Source of the DNA: Reyranella sp.
GTDB taxonomy: Bacteria; Pseudomonadota; Alphaproteobacteria; Reyranellales; Reyranellaceae
Direction of reading: 5' to 3'
Assembly: GCA_016780605.1 (NCBI GenBank)
Contig: JADHLS010000387.1
Coordinates: forward strand, 1-5,838
DNA length: 5,838 nt
Positions 1-5,265 of this stretch are shown piece after piece. Every line of letters starts with the position of its first letter. The stretch's first letter is position 1. Under the pieces are notes generated by a model. It was not told the origin of the DNA, did no database searches, and worked only from the letters and a program-made list of their open reading frames with translations. The position numbers and the translations under genes were made by a program.

Positions 1-7
1 TCACGCC

Positions 8-82
8 GTCATCCTGAGCGCAGCGAAGGATCTCATGCTGATTGCAACCGGCGATGAGGTCCTTCGCTGCGCTCAGGACGAC
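8..82. repeat. Long inverted repeat, REP-like hairpin
   Basis: The arms at 8-33 and 57-82 are inverted copies of each other, matching at 24 of 26 positions around a 23-nt spacer (34-56). The core of the left arm reads CCTGAGCGCAGCGAAGG. One of the two differences would still pair as G-U in RNA. The right arm ends 13 nt before the start codon of the deacetylase gene and just before its Shine-Dalgarno site. Palindromes with this kind of core are, as I recall, dispersed intergenic repeats in many GC-rich bacterial genomes, so a REP/BIME-type element is the likeliest reading. A transcription terminator for an upstream gene is possible, but no T-run follows the right arm. Confidence 0.75.
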
Positions 83-95
83 AGAAAGGTCATGA

Positions 96-1004
96 ATGTT
101 GCGCCTGCCGTACCACAACCGCTACGCCTATTCCCCCATCACCGAGCGCAAGGACTACTCCTGGCCGGACGGCAAGCGGCTCGCGGTCTATCTCGGCCTC
201 AACATCGAACACTTCGCCTTCGGCGCCGGCGATGGCCACCTGCTGACGGTGGCCGGCACGCCGCCCGATCCGCGCACCTTCGCCTGGCGCGACTACGGCA
301 ATCGCGTCGGCGTATGGCGTTGCCTGGAGCTGTTCGACGAGCTCAACCTGCCGGCCGCCCACCTGATCAACACCACGGTGTTCGATTATGCGCCGCAGAT
401 CGTCGCCGCCCTGAAGGCGCGCGGCGACGAGTTCATCGGTCACGGCCGCACCAACGCCGAGCGCCACGGCCAGATGTGGGAGGCCGACGAGAAGCGCTTC
501 CTCGAGGAGGTGCGCGACGCCATCGAGAAGGCGAGCGGCAAGCGCCCGCGCGGCTGGATGGCGCCCTGGATGAGCTCCAGCCATCACACGCCCGATCTCC
601 TGAAGGAGACCGGCTTCGACTTCCTGATGGACTGGCCGGCCGACGACCAGCCGCTGTGGCTGAAGACGCGATCGGGGCCGATGATGAGCGTGCCCTATCC
701 CATCGAGATCAACGACAGCCCGCAGATCCTGGTGCGCCATCACACGCCCGAGCAGTTCCGCGACTTCATCATCGGCCAGTTCGAGGAGCTTTTGCGACAG
801 TCGGCCCGCCAGCCGCTGGTGTGCGGCATCGCCCTGCACACCATGATCGTTGGCCAGCCCTATCGCCTGCGCACGCTGCGCGAGGCGCTGCAGCACATCG
901 TGAACCATCCGCAGAAGGACAAGGTCTGGTTCACGCGGCCGTCGGCGATCTACGACCACTGCGCGGCCCTGCCCAAGGGAACGATGGTGCCGCCGCCGGC
1001 GTAA
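96..1004 (+). CDS. Polysaccharide deacetylase family protein (PuuE-like)
   Basis: This 302-residue protein has the NodB/polysaccharide deacetylase fold in its PuuE-like, allantoinase-type form. Visible landmarks are VYLGLNIEHF at residues 31-40, where the metal-binding Asp-Asp pair of classical deacetylases should be but N36 and E38 are found; IGHGRTN at 114-120, which keeps H116; MAPWMSSSHHTPDLL at about 155-169; a DWPADDQP stretch at 179-186; and LHTMIVGQPYR at 247-257, keeping H248. The full His/Asp metal triad is not recognisable, as in the metal-independent PuuE branch. Hydrolysis of a C-N bond in a small amide or ureide is therefore likelier than chitin or peptidoglycan deacetylation; the substrate is unknown. 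No signal peptide is seen, so it is probably cytoplasmic. The ATG at 96 is the first possible start because an in-frame TGA lies at 93-95, and AAAGG at 85-89 is well spaced. It leads a likely three-gene operon. Confidence 0.9.
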   Translation: MLRLPYHNRYAYSPITERKDYSWPDGKRLAVYLGLNIEHFAFGAGDGHLLTVAGTPPDPRTFAWRDYGNRVGVWRCLELFDELNLPAAHLINTTVFDYAPQIVAALKARGDEFIGHGRTNAERHGQMWEADEKRFLEEVRDAIEKASGKRPRGWMAPWMSSSHHTPDLLKETGFDFLMDWPADDQPLWLKTRSGPMMSVPYPIEINDSPQILVRHHTPEQFRDFIIGQFEELLRQSARQPLVCGIALHTMIVGQPYRLRTLREALQHIVNHPQKDKVWFTRPSAIYDHCAALPKGTMVPPPA

Positions 1005-1010
1005 TCAAAA

Positions 1011-1018
1011 GAGGAGGA
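1011..1018 (+). promoter_or_regulatory. Strong Shine-Dalgarno site of the VOC gene
   Basis: GAGGAGGA lies 7 nt before the ATG at 1026, within the 21-nt gap after the deacetylase stop. It is the strongest ribosome binding site of the plus-strand group and fixes the VOC start. Confidence 0.8.
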
Positions 1019-1025
1019 AACGACA

Positions 1026-1469
1026 ATGGCCGTCGAAATTCTGGAGATCCACCACACCGGCGTCCGCGTCGACGACGACGCCAGGAAGCTCAAGGCCACG
1101 CAGGACTTCTACGCCGACGTCCTCGGCCTGCAGTGCGATTCCGGCCGGCCGACCATCCCCGGCATCCCCGGCGCCTGGGTCAATGTCGGCGCGGTCGGGC
1201 AGATCCATCTGATCGGCGGCAAGCAGCCCTCGCCTGTGGCCAAGGGGCCGGGCGAGGATCCGACGCGGCCGCACGTCGCCTACGCGGTGAAGAGCATCGT
1301 CGAGACGCGCGCCGAGCTCGACCGCATTGGCGTGAAGTACTGGGTGATCGAAGGCTTGGTCAGTCCGGACTCCACGCAACTCTTCATGAACGATCCCTGC
1401 GGCAACATGGTCGAGCTGCACCAGGTCGACAAATGCCGCTGCCGGGCGAGCAATCGCACCAAGGCCTAG
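1026..1469 (+). CDS. VOC family protein (glyoxalase/dioxygenase fold)
   Basis: This 147-residue protein of the vicinal oxygen chelate superfamily has two beta-alpha-beta-beta-beta modules. The first opens with IHHTGVRV (residues 8-15) and contains the helix segment TQDFYADVLGL (25-35). The second begins RPHVAYAV (81-88) and ends CGNMVELHQ (125-133). The four expected metal ligands are visible as H10, H61 (in QIHLI), H83 and E130, so it should bind a divalent metal such as Fe, Mn, Ni or Zn. The family includes glyoxalase I, extradiol dioxygenases, epimerases and fosfomycin-resistance proteins; the sequence alone does not decide between them. The length fits a single-domain glyoxalase-like enzyme. 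The tail after E130 is basic and has two Cys (C137, C139), beyond the usual fold. The gene sits 21 nt after the deacetylase and 20 nt before the cyclase, suggesting co-transcription. Confidence 0.9.
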   Translation: MAVEILEIHHTGVRVDDDARKLKATQDFYADVLGLQCDSGRPTIPGIPGAWVNVGAVGQIHLIGGKQPSPVAKGPGEDPTRPHVAYAVKSIVETRAELDRIGVKYWVIEGLVSPDSTQLFMNDPCGNMVELHQVDKCRCRASNRTKA

Positions 1470-1476
1470 GTGCGAT
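1453..1476 (+). other. Hairpin across the VOC stop codon
   Basis: ATCGCACC (1453-1460) and GGTGCGAT (1469-1476) form a perfect 8-bp stem around an 8-nt loop. The VOC stop codon TAG (1467-1469) lies at the loop-stem junction. No T-run follows, so it is not a classical intrinsic terminator. It could lower read-through or expose or mask the weak start region of the cyclase at 1490, but it may also be chance in GC-rich DNA. Confidence 0.35.
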
Positions 1477-1489
1477 GTAGACTGGGCGG

Positions 1490-2716
1490 GTGAAGCCCGT
1501 CCCAAAAGTCATCGCCGTCGCCGAGTGGTTGTCCGATGCCGGCCTGCGCAGTCTGCCGCTCGACGACCTGGTCGACGGCTTCTCGCGCCGCCTCAACGAT
1601 ATCGGCGTGCCGATGGCGCGGGCCTTCGTCGGCATGAACACGCTGCACCCCATGGTGCGGGCGCGCAGCCTGGTGTGGGAACGCGGCAAGGGCCCCGGCA
1701 CGCACCTCGAGTTCCGACACATCGACATCGGTGCGCCGATCATCCGCCAGAGCCCGTTTGCGCCGATGCTCCTGCACGGCATCACCGAGCGCCGCTACGA
1801 CCTCACCTCGCCCGCGCCGGCGGAGGAGGTACCGTTGTTCGCCGAGTTGCGCGCGGCCGGCATGACCGAATGGTTCGGCCGCGTCTTCCCCTTCGGCGAG
1901 CTGGCGCCGCAGGTCGGCGGGCCGGCGGATGTCGAGCGCGTCGGCGAGATGTGGCTGGTCTGCTCATTCACGACCGACCGGGCGGGCGGCTACGTCGAGG
2001 CCGAGCTCGAGATCCTGCGCGAGCTGGCACGGCTCTTCGCGCTCGCCGTCAAGGCCACCACGATGCGGACGATCTACGAAGGCCTGCTGGCCGCCTATCT
2101 CGGCGAGGATCCGGCGCGGCGGGTGCTGGCCGGCGCCGTGCGGCGCGGCGAGGTGCAGGGTGTCGAGGCGGTGCTGCTGTTCACCGACCTGCGCGGCTTC
2201 ACGGCGCTGGCCGACGCGCTGCCCGGCCGCGAGCTGATCGCGCTGCTCGACGATTGCCTCGACTGCATGGTGAAGCCGGTCGTGGCGCGCGGCGGGGAGA
2301 TCCTGAAGTTCATGGGCGATGGCCTGCTCGCCATCTTCCGTATCGACGACAGGCCGCGTGCCGAGACCTGCAGCGCGGCGCTGGCGGCGGCGAGCGAGGC
2401 GCTGTCATTGATCGAGGGCCTGGCGGCATCGCGCGGCCCGTCGCGACCGACGCCGCCGCTCGACATCGCGCTGCATGTCGGCCGCGTCAACTACGGCAAT
2501 GTCGGCGCCGACGCCCGGCTCGACTTCACCGTGATCGGGCCCGCCGTCAACGAGGCCTCGCGCATCGAGCGCCTGTGCGAGCCGCTGGGGCGGCATCTCC
2601 TGATGTCGCAGGCCTTTGCCCAGGCCGCCGCCGCCAACCGGCACCAGCTGGTGTCGCTCGGCCGCCACCAGCTGCGCGGCGTGCGCGAGGAGACCGAGCT
2701 GTTCGGGACGGCGTGA
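1490..2716 (+). CDS. Class III adenylate cyclase with N-terminal sensor-like domain
   Basis: This 408-residue protein should make cyclic AMP from ATP. Residues 1 to about 200 form an N-terminal region without a recognised motif, possibly GAF-like and regulatory. The C-terminal half is a class III nucleotidyl cyclase catalytic domain. Metal-binding aspartates are D233 in FTDLRGFT and D277 in FMGDG. The adenine-selecting pair is K273 and T347 (in LDFTVIG), the Lys/Thr arrangement of class IIIb cyclases. Transition-state residues N354 and R358 lie in VNEASR. All catalytic positions are present, so it should be active. The usual VIGD is VIGP (P351), which I recall as common in rhizobial relatives. 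No membrane helix is seen, so it should be soluble. The start is GTG; an in-frame TAG at 1478-1480 excludes anything earlier, and the ribosome site is poor, so translation may depend on the VOC gene 20 nt upstream. A later TTG (codon 14) is the nearest alternative. Confidence 0.93.
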   Translation: MKPVPKVIAVAEWLSDAGLRSLPLDDLVDGFSRRLNDIGVPMARAFVGMNTLHPMVRARSLVWERGKGPGTHLEFRHIDIGAPIIRQSPFAPMLLHGITERRYDLTSPAPAEEVPLFAELRAAGMTEWFGRVFPFGELAPQVGGPADVERVGEMWLVCSFTTDRAGGYVEAELEILRELARLFALAVKATTMRTIYEGLLAAYLGEDPARRVLAGAVRRGEVQGVEAVLLFTDLRGFTALADALPGRELIALLDDCLDCMVKPVVARGGEILKFMGDGLLAIFRIDDRPRAETCSAALAAASEALSLIEGLAASRGPSRPTPPLDIALHVGRVNYGNVGADARLDFTVIGPAVNEASRIERLCEPLGRHLLMSQAFAQAAAANRHQLVSLGRHQLRGVREETELFGTA

Positions 2717-2944
2717 TCAATCCGCGCCGGTGAGCTTCGATCCGTGGAAGGAGCGCTTCAACAGCGCCCACAGGCTGCCGCCCGTCGCCATTCCCAGGAC
2801 GTAGGCGAGGGCGGCCAGCACCGCGAGAGGCGTGCGGGCGCTGAAGCCCAGGAACGACATCGTCACGATCTCGAGGTTCTGGACGATGAAGATGAGGATG
2901 GCCGCGGCGAAGATCACGACCACGGCAAGATGTAACCAGCGCAT
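2717..2944 (-). CDS. Small LapA-domain (DUF1049-like) inner membrane protein
   Basis: This 75-residue protein has two hydrophobic segments, about residues 4-22 and 38-62, separated by QNLEIVTMSFLGFSARTPL. The QN pair followed by a beta-like V/F stretch and then PL opening the second helix is the pattern of the LapA domain family. LapA of E. coli acts with LapB in controlling lipopolysaccharide assembly. Many family members, including short alphaproteobacterial ones like this, are uncharacterised, so only an inner membrane location is safe. The C-terminus is short and polar (KRSFHGSKLTGAD). AGGAG (minus strand, 2955-2951) lies 6 nt before the ATG and overlaps the stop codon of the small upstream ORF, implying translational coupling. 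The stop codon directly abuts that of the convergent cyclase gene. Confidence 0.82.
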   Translation of the reverse strand: MRWLHLAVVVIFAAAILIFIVQNLEIVTMSFLGFSARTPLAVLAALAYVLGMATGGSLWALLKRSFHGSKLTGAD

Positions 2945-2953
2945 TCGATACTC

Positions 2954-3124
2954 CTATCCTTTGGCCGTGCAGGTCGCCACGACCTGCGGTTGGCGATTGG
3001 CTGAGGCGAGCGCTCGTTCATCGCTCGCCTTGGCCGCTTCGCAGGCGGCGGCGGTGCTGTACTCGACCGTGGCGACGGCAACGTTGCTGCCCACCAATAT
3101 TACCAGCGTCAGGACATGGATCAT
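2954..3124 (-). CDS. Putative small secreted two-cysteine protein (56 aa)
   Basis: This is a 56-codon ORF beginning MIHVLTLVILVG, too short for most ORF-length cut-offs. Residues 4-18 are hydrophobic and end in AVA, a good signal peptidase I site, leaving a mature peptide of about 38 residues beginning TVEYSTAAAC. It keeps two cysteines, C28 and C52, which could form a disulfide in the periplasm, and ends TCTAKG. Small alphaproteobacterial exported proteins with one early and one late Cys and a C-x-x-K-G-like end are known to me only as hypotheticals, so no function is assigned. AGGGAGA (minus strand, 3137-3131) lies 6 nt before the ATG. The stop overlaps the Shine-Dalgarno site of the LapA-like gene, with 9 nt between the two ORFs, which supports its being translated. 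A weak point is the lack of a Lys or Arg at the start of the signal peptide. Confidence 0.62.
   Translation of the reverse strand: MIHVLTLVILVGSNVAVATVEYSTAAACEAAKASDERALASANRQPQVVATCTAKG
2969..2987. other. Perfect short hairpin inside the small ORF
   Basis: GCAGGTCG (2969-2976) and CGACCTGC (2980-2987) are perfect 8-bp inverted arms around a 3-nt loop. On the minus-strand transcript the hairpin lies in the last codons of the small secreted protein, about 25 nt before the start of the LapA-like gene. It could affect coupling or mRNA stability. Confidence 0.4.
3004..3030. other. Second perfect hairpin inside the small ORF
   Basis: AGGCGAGCG (3004-3012) and CGCTCGCCT (3022-3030) pair perfectly over 9 bp around a 9-nt loop. 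With the 2969-2987 hairpin this gives two strong stems in a 171-nt gene. No T-run follows on either strand, so neither looks like an intrinsic terminator. Confidence 0.4.
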
Positions 3125-3218
3125 CGGGTGTCTCCCTGTTGCGGCGACAGTCTACCGGCACAAGGCCGCCATGCATTTGATGCCCGGTCTCAGAAATGAT
3201 CCGTCCGTCCCAAAAGAT

Positions 3219-3818
3219 TCAAAGGACCGGCCCTCTGGCGCCACTCACCGAGCGGTTTCCCTTCTCGAAGAAGCGCAGCAGGCGGTGCGTTTCGCGGCTG
3301 ATGCCGATGCGGGTGCCGCTTCCGATGGAGCCGCGCCGCCTGACCGCATCGCCCAGCCACAGCGGGCCAGGGGCGCAAAGGTCGAGGCCATCGAGGGCGC
3401 GGTTGATATCCAGCGCGGTCGCGAGATTGCCCGGTCCCCGCGCCAGATCCTCATCCTTTGGCACGCCAGGGCGATGGCGGGACATCAGGGCAACGCCTTC
3501 CAGCGGCTCGAGCGCGCGCAACAGCACGCCGGTGCCGATGCCGGCACGGCCGGCGCTGACATTCAGGGAAAACCAGCAGCCGTAGACAAAGTAGACATAG
3601 GCGTGCCCGCGCTCGAGGAACAGCGAGGCATTGCGCGCAGTCTTGCCCCGGTAGGCATGCCCGCTGGCATCGCCCACCACATAGGCCTCGGTTTCGACGA
3701 TGCGTCCGCTCATGCGGCCGCGCCGGTGCTCGCGCACCAGCGTCTTGCCGATCAGCCAGCGCGCCAGGACGGCGGCCGGCACGGGCAGCTCCGACCGCGA
3801 CAGCGGACGTATGTCCAT
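3219..3818 (-). CDS. DNA-3-methyladenine glycosylase, AAG/MPG family
   Basis: This 199-residue base-excision repair enzyme should remove alkylated purines such as 3-methyladenine and possibly deaminated purines from DNA. It has the AAG fold from end to end and normal bacterial length. GRIVETEAY at residues 38-46 carries the catalytic E44 (human AAG E125) and Y46 (human Y127). H54 matches human H136. YVYFVYGCWFSLNV at 74-87 contains Y79, the residue that intercalates into DNA in place of the flipped base (human Y162), and N86 (human N169). LLRALEPLEG (99-108) and LARGPGNLATAL (125-136) are further family blocks. The C-terminus ends in the NRSVSG block (188-193). The gene starts 31 nt after the serine hydrolase stop on the same strand, so they may be co-transcribed. 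Its Shine-Dalgarno site is weak. It is unrelated to the helix-hairpin-helix glycosylases Tag and AlkA. Confidence 0.95.
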   Translation of the reverse strand: MDIRPLSRSELPVPAAVLARWLIGKTLVREHRRGRMSGRIVETEAYVVGDASGHAYRGKTARNASLFLERGHAYVYFVYGCWFSLNVSAGRAGIGTGVLLRALEPLEGVALMSRHRPGVPKDEDLARGPGNLATALDINRALDGLDLCAPGPLWLGDAVRRRGSIGSGTRIGISRETHRLLRFFEKGNRSVSGARGPVL

Positions 3819-3849
3819 TCAGCCCCGCCGGGTCCCGCCGACGGCCGTG

Positions 3850-5013
3850 TCAGCGCCCGTACACCGCGCTTTCGAAGGCGTAGAACAGCGGCAGCGATTT
3901 CACGTCCGCGAAGGGCAGGATCTGCGTGGCATAGACGCCGCCCACGCCCTTCTTCTGGTCGATCCAGTAGTAGGTATTGGCAAGCCCCGCCCAGGCGAGC
4001 GATCCGGCCGAGCGTCCGGTCGGCGCCTCGGCATTGTTGATCATGAAGGAAAGGCCCCACTGCTTGTCGATGCCGGGGAAGAACTCGGCGTCGTTGGAGA
4101 AGGGCGGTGCGGCGGTCTTGAGCAGGCAGACCTTGGACTCGCCCATGGCGTTCTTGGACATCTCGGCGACCGTGGCGGGCTTCAGCACCGCCTCGCCTTT
4201 GTCGGACTTGCCCTGGTTCAGCATCATGCGCACGAACTTCAGGTAGTCGCCGGCTGTGCTGTAGAGGCCGCCGCCGCCCATCTCGAATTCGGGCTCCTGC
4301 GGGATCTCGATCGTGGGGTCGGGCGTCAGCGCGCCATCCGGCCCGCGGTGGTGGATCCTGGCCATCCGCTTGCGCATGTCGTCGGTGATGCGGAAGGCTG
4401 TGCTGGTCATGCCGAGCGGACCGAAGATGTTCTCCTGCATGACCTTGCCGAGCTTCTGGCCGCTCACCGCCTCGACCATCTTGCCGGCGAAGTCGATGTT
4501 GATGCCGTAGAACCAGCGCTCGCCGGGATCGAACAGCAGCGGCGTGGTCAGCACCTTGTCCTGGCAGCTGATGATGCCCGGAATCCCGTTCACTTCCATG
4601 TACTTGCCAACCTCGGGACTCCAGATGTCGTAGCCGAAGCCCGCGGTGTGGGTGAGTAGATGACGCAAGGTGATGTCGCGCTTGGCCTTGCGCATGCGGG
4701 GCTTGCCGCCGGCGTCGAAGCCCTCGAGCACCTCGGCCTTGCCCAGCGCCGGCAGCACCTCCTTGGCGGGCGCATCGAGCGAGAGCTTGCCACGCTCGAC
4801 CTGCTGCATGGCGGCCGCGCCGGTGACCGCCTTGGTCATCGATGCGATCCAGACGACGGTGTCCGGGGTCATGTCGGCCGCCTCGCCAAGCATGCGCTTG
4901 CCGAAGCCGCCTTCGTAGGTGGTGCCTTTGGCATCGGTTGCCGTGGCCACCACGCCTGGCACGTCGCCCTTGGCGACCGCATCCTTCAGAAGCTTGTCGG
5001 CTGCTGCTTTCAT
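3850..5013 (-). CDS. Serine hydrolase, class C beta-lactamase/esterase family
   Basis: This 387-residue protein belongs to the beta-lactamase-related serine hydrolase family (PF00144 type), whose members include carboxylesterases such as EstB and D-aminopeptidases. The SxxK motif is S58-M-T-K61 in IASMTKAVTG; the second motif tyrosine is Y169 in RWFYGINIDFAG; and the C-terminal motif corresponding to KTG/HxG is WAGLANTYYWID (about residues 347-358). The nucleophile serine, general-base lysine and tyrosine are all present, so it should be catalytically competent. There is no signal peptide, which argues against periplasmic beta-lactam resistance and favours a cytoplasmic esterase. The start at 5013 is chosen because AGGAGGA lies 5 nt upstream and the family homology begins at AAADKLLKDAV. 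The frame is open to an earlier ATG at 5181, but those 56 residues look non-coding. It probably leads the minus-strand group. Confidence 0.93.
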   Translation of the reverse strand: MKAAADKLLKDAVAKGDVPGVVATATDAKGTTYEGGFGKRMLGEAADMTPDTVVWIASMTKAVTGAAAMQQVERGKLSLDAPAKEVLPALGKAEVLEGFDAGGKPRMRKAKRDITLRHLLTHTAGFGYDIWSPEVGKYMEVNGIPGIISCQDKVLTTPLLFDPGERWFYGINIDFAGKMVEAVSGQKLGKVMQENIFGPLGMTSTAFRITDDMRKRMARIHHRGPDGALTPDPTIEIPQEPEFEMGGGGLYSTAGDYLKFVRMMLNQGKSDKGEAVLKPATVAEMSKNAMGESKVCLLKTAAPPFSNDAEFFPGIDKQWGLSFMINNAEAPTGRSAGSLAWAGLANTYYWIDQKKGVGGVYATQILPFADVKSLPLFYAFESAVYGR

Positions 5014-5018
5014 GGCGT

Positions 5019-5025
5019 TCCTCCT
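5019..5025 (-). promoter_or_regulatory. Shine-Dalgarno site fixing the serine hydrolase start
   Basis: On the minus strand this reads AGGAGGA, a near-perfect anti-16S match 5 nt before the ATG at 5013. It decides against the longer in-frame start at 5181. Confidence 0.85.
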
Positions 5026-5211
5026 GGAGATCGACGCCGCCACGGCTTGTGCCAGCCGCTTCGGCGATCGGCGGCAGCTTGGACCCTTTGTGGCCCGAGG
5101 GCTACCGCGACCGGCTGCTTGCACTGCAGTCATCAAATTGTAGTAGGGCTTCACGGGGTGAGCGCCACCTGTGTGCCGCAATGGAGCCCAAAAAGTCGCG
5201 CTCGTAGATAT

Positions 5212-5247
5212 ATTGTCATCAAAACCTTAGTTGTTTTTCATGACAAT
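5212..5247. promoter_or_regulatory. AT-rich hairpin, candidate operator
   Basis: ATTGTCAT (5212-5219) and ATGACAAT (5240-5247) are perfect 8-bp inverted arms. Inside them, AAAAC (5221-5225) and GTTTT (5233-5237) pair as well, leaving a 7-nt loop CTTAGTT and a 1-by-2 internal bulge: 13 paired bases in all. The element is far more AT-rich than its surroundings. It lies between the divergent serine hydrolase and HTH genes, and its right arm covers the proposed -35 element of the latter. An operator for a dimeric HTH regulator is the favoured inference; an inactive mobile-element end or an RNA hairpin are alternatives. Confidence 0.5.
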
Positions 5248-5259
5248 CGGGGTTATTAT
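5231..5259 (+). promoter_or_regulatory. Possible promoter of the HTH gene, leaderless layout
   Basis: TTGTTT (5231-5236) and TATTAT (5254-5259) are separated by 17 nt. The -10 box matches the consensus at 5 of 6 positions and the -35 box at 3 of 6. Seven bases after the -10 box is position 5266, the A of the ATG, so transcription could start at the start codon. This would fit the absence of a good Shine-Dalgarno site: only GGGG at 5249-5252 is present, and it is too far away. Confidence 0.35.
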
Positions 5260-5265
5260 CTGCCT

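Noticed and set aside
90..959. A 289-codon minus-strand ORF opposite the deacetylase
   Set aside because: Antisense shadow produced by GC-rich codon bias; no family motif and no convincing ribosome site.
1453..1476. An intrinsic terminator between the VOC and cyclase genes
   Set aside because: The stem has no T-run after it and the gap to the next gene is only 20 nt; kept only as a hairpin of unknown role.
35..1480. A 481-codon plus-strand ORF overlapping the deacetylase and VOC genes
   Set aside because: It is an out-of-frame shadow: Arg/Ala/Pro-rich with no recognisable motif, while two clear families occupy other frames of the same DNA.
1525..2733. A 402-codon plus-strand ORF overlapping the cyclase
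   Set aside because: Low-complexity Arg/Ala/Gly translation; the cyclase motifs are all in the other frame.
3125..3218. A terminator or extra small gene between the glycosylase and the small secreted protein
   Set aside because: Only weak 4-bp stems and no coding frame with a ribosome site were seen, apart from the Shine-Dalgarno site of the small ORF.
2832..4040. A 402-codon plus-strand ORF spanning several minus-strand genes
   Set aside because: It crosses the starts and ends of four supported genes and shows no homology.
3700..4659. A 319-codon plus-strand ORF opposite the serine hydrolase
   Set aside because: Antisense shadow rich in His, Val and Asp; the hydrolase with its SxxK motif lies on the other strand.
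5014..5181. N-terminal extension of the serine hydrolase to an ATG at 5181
   Set aside because: No homology in the extra 56 residues, and a strong AGGAGGA site supports the start at 5013.
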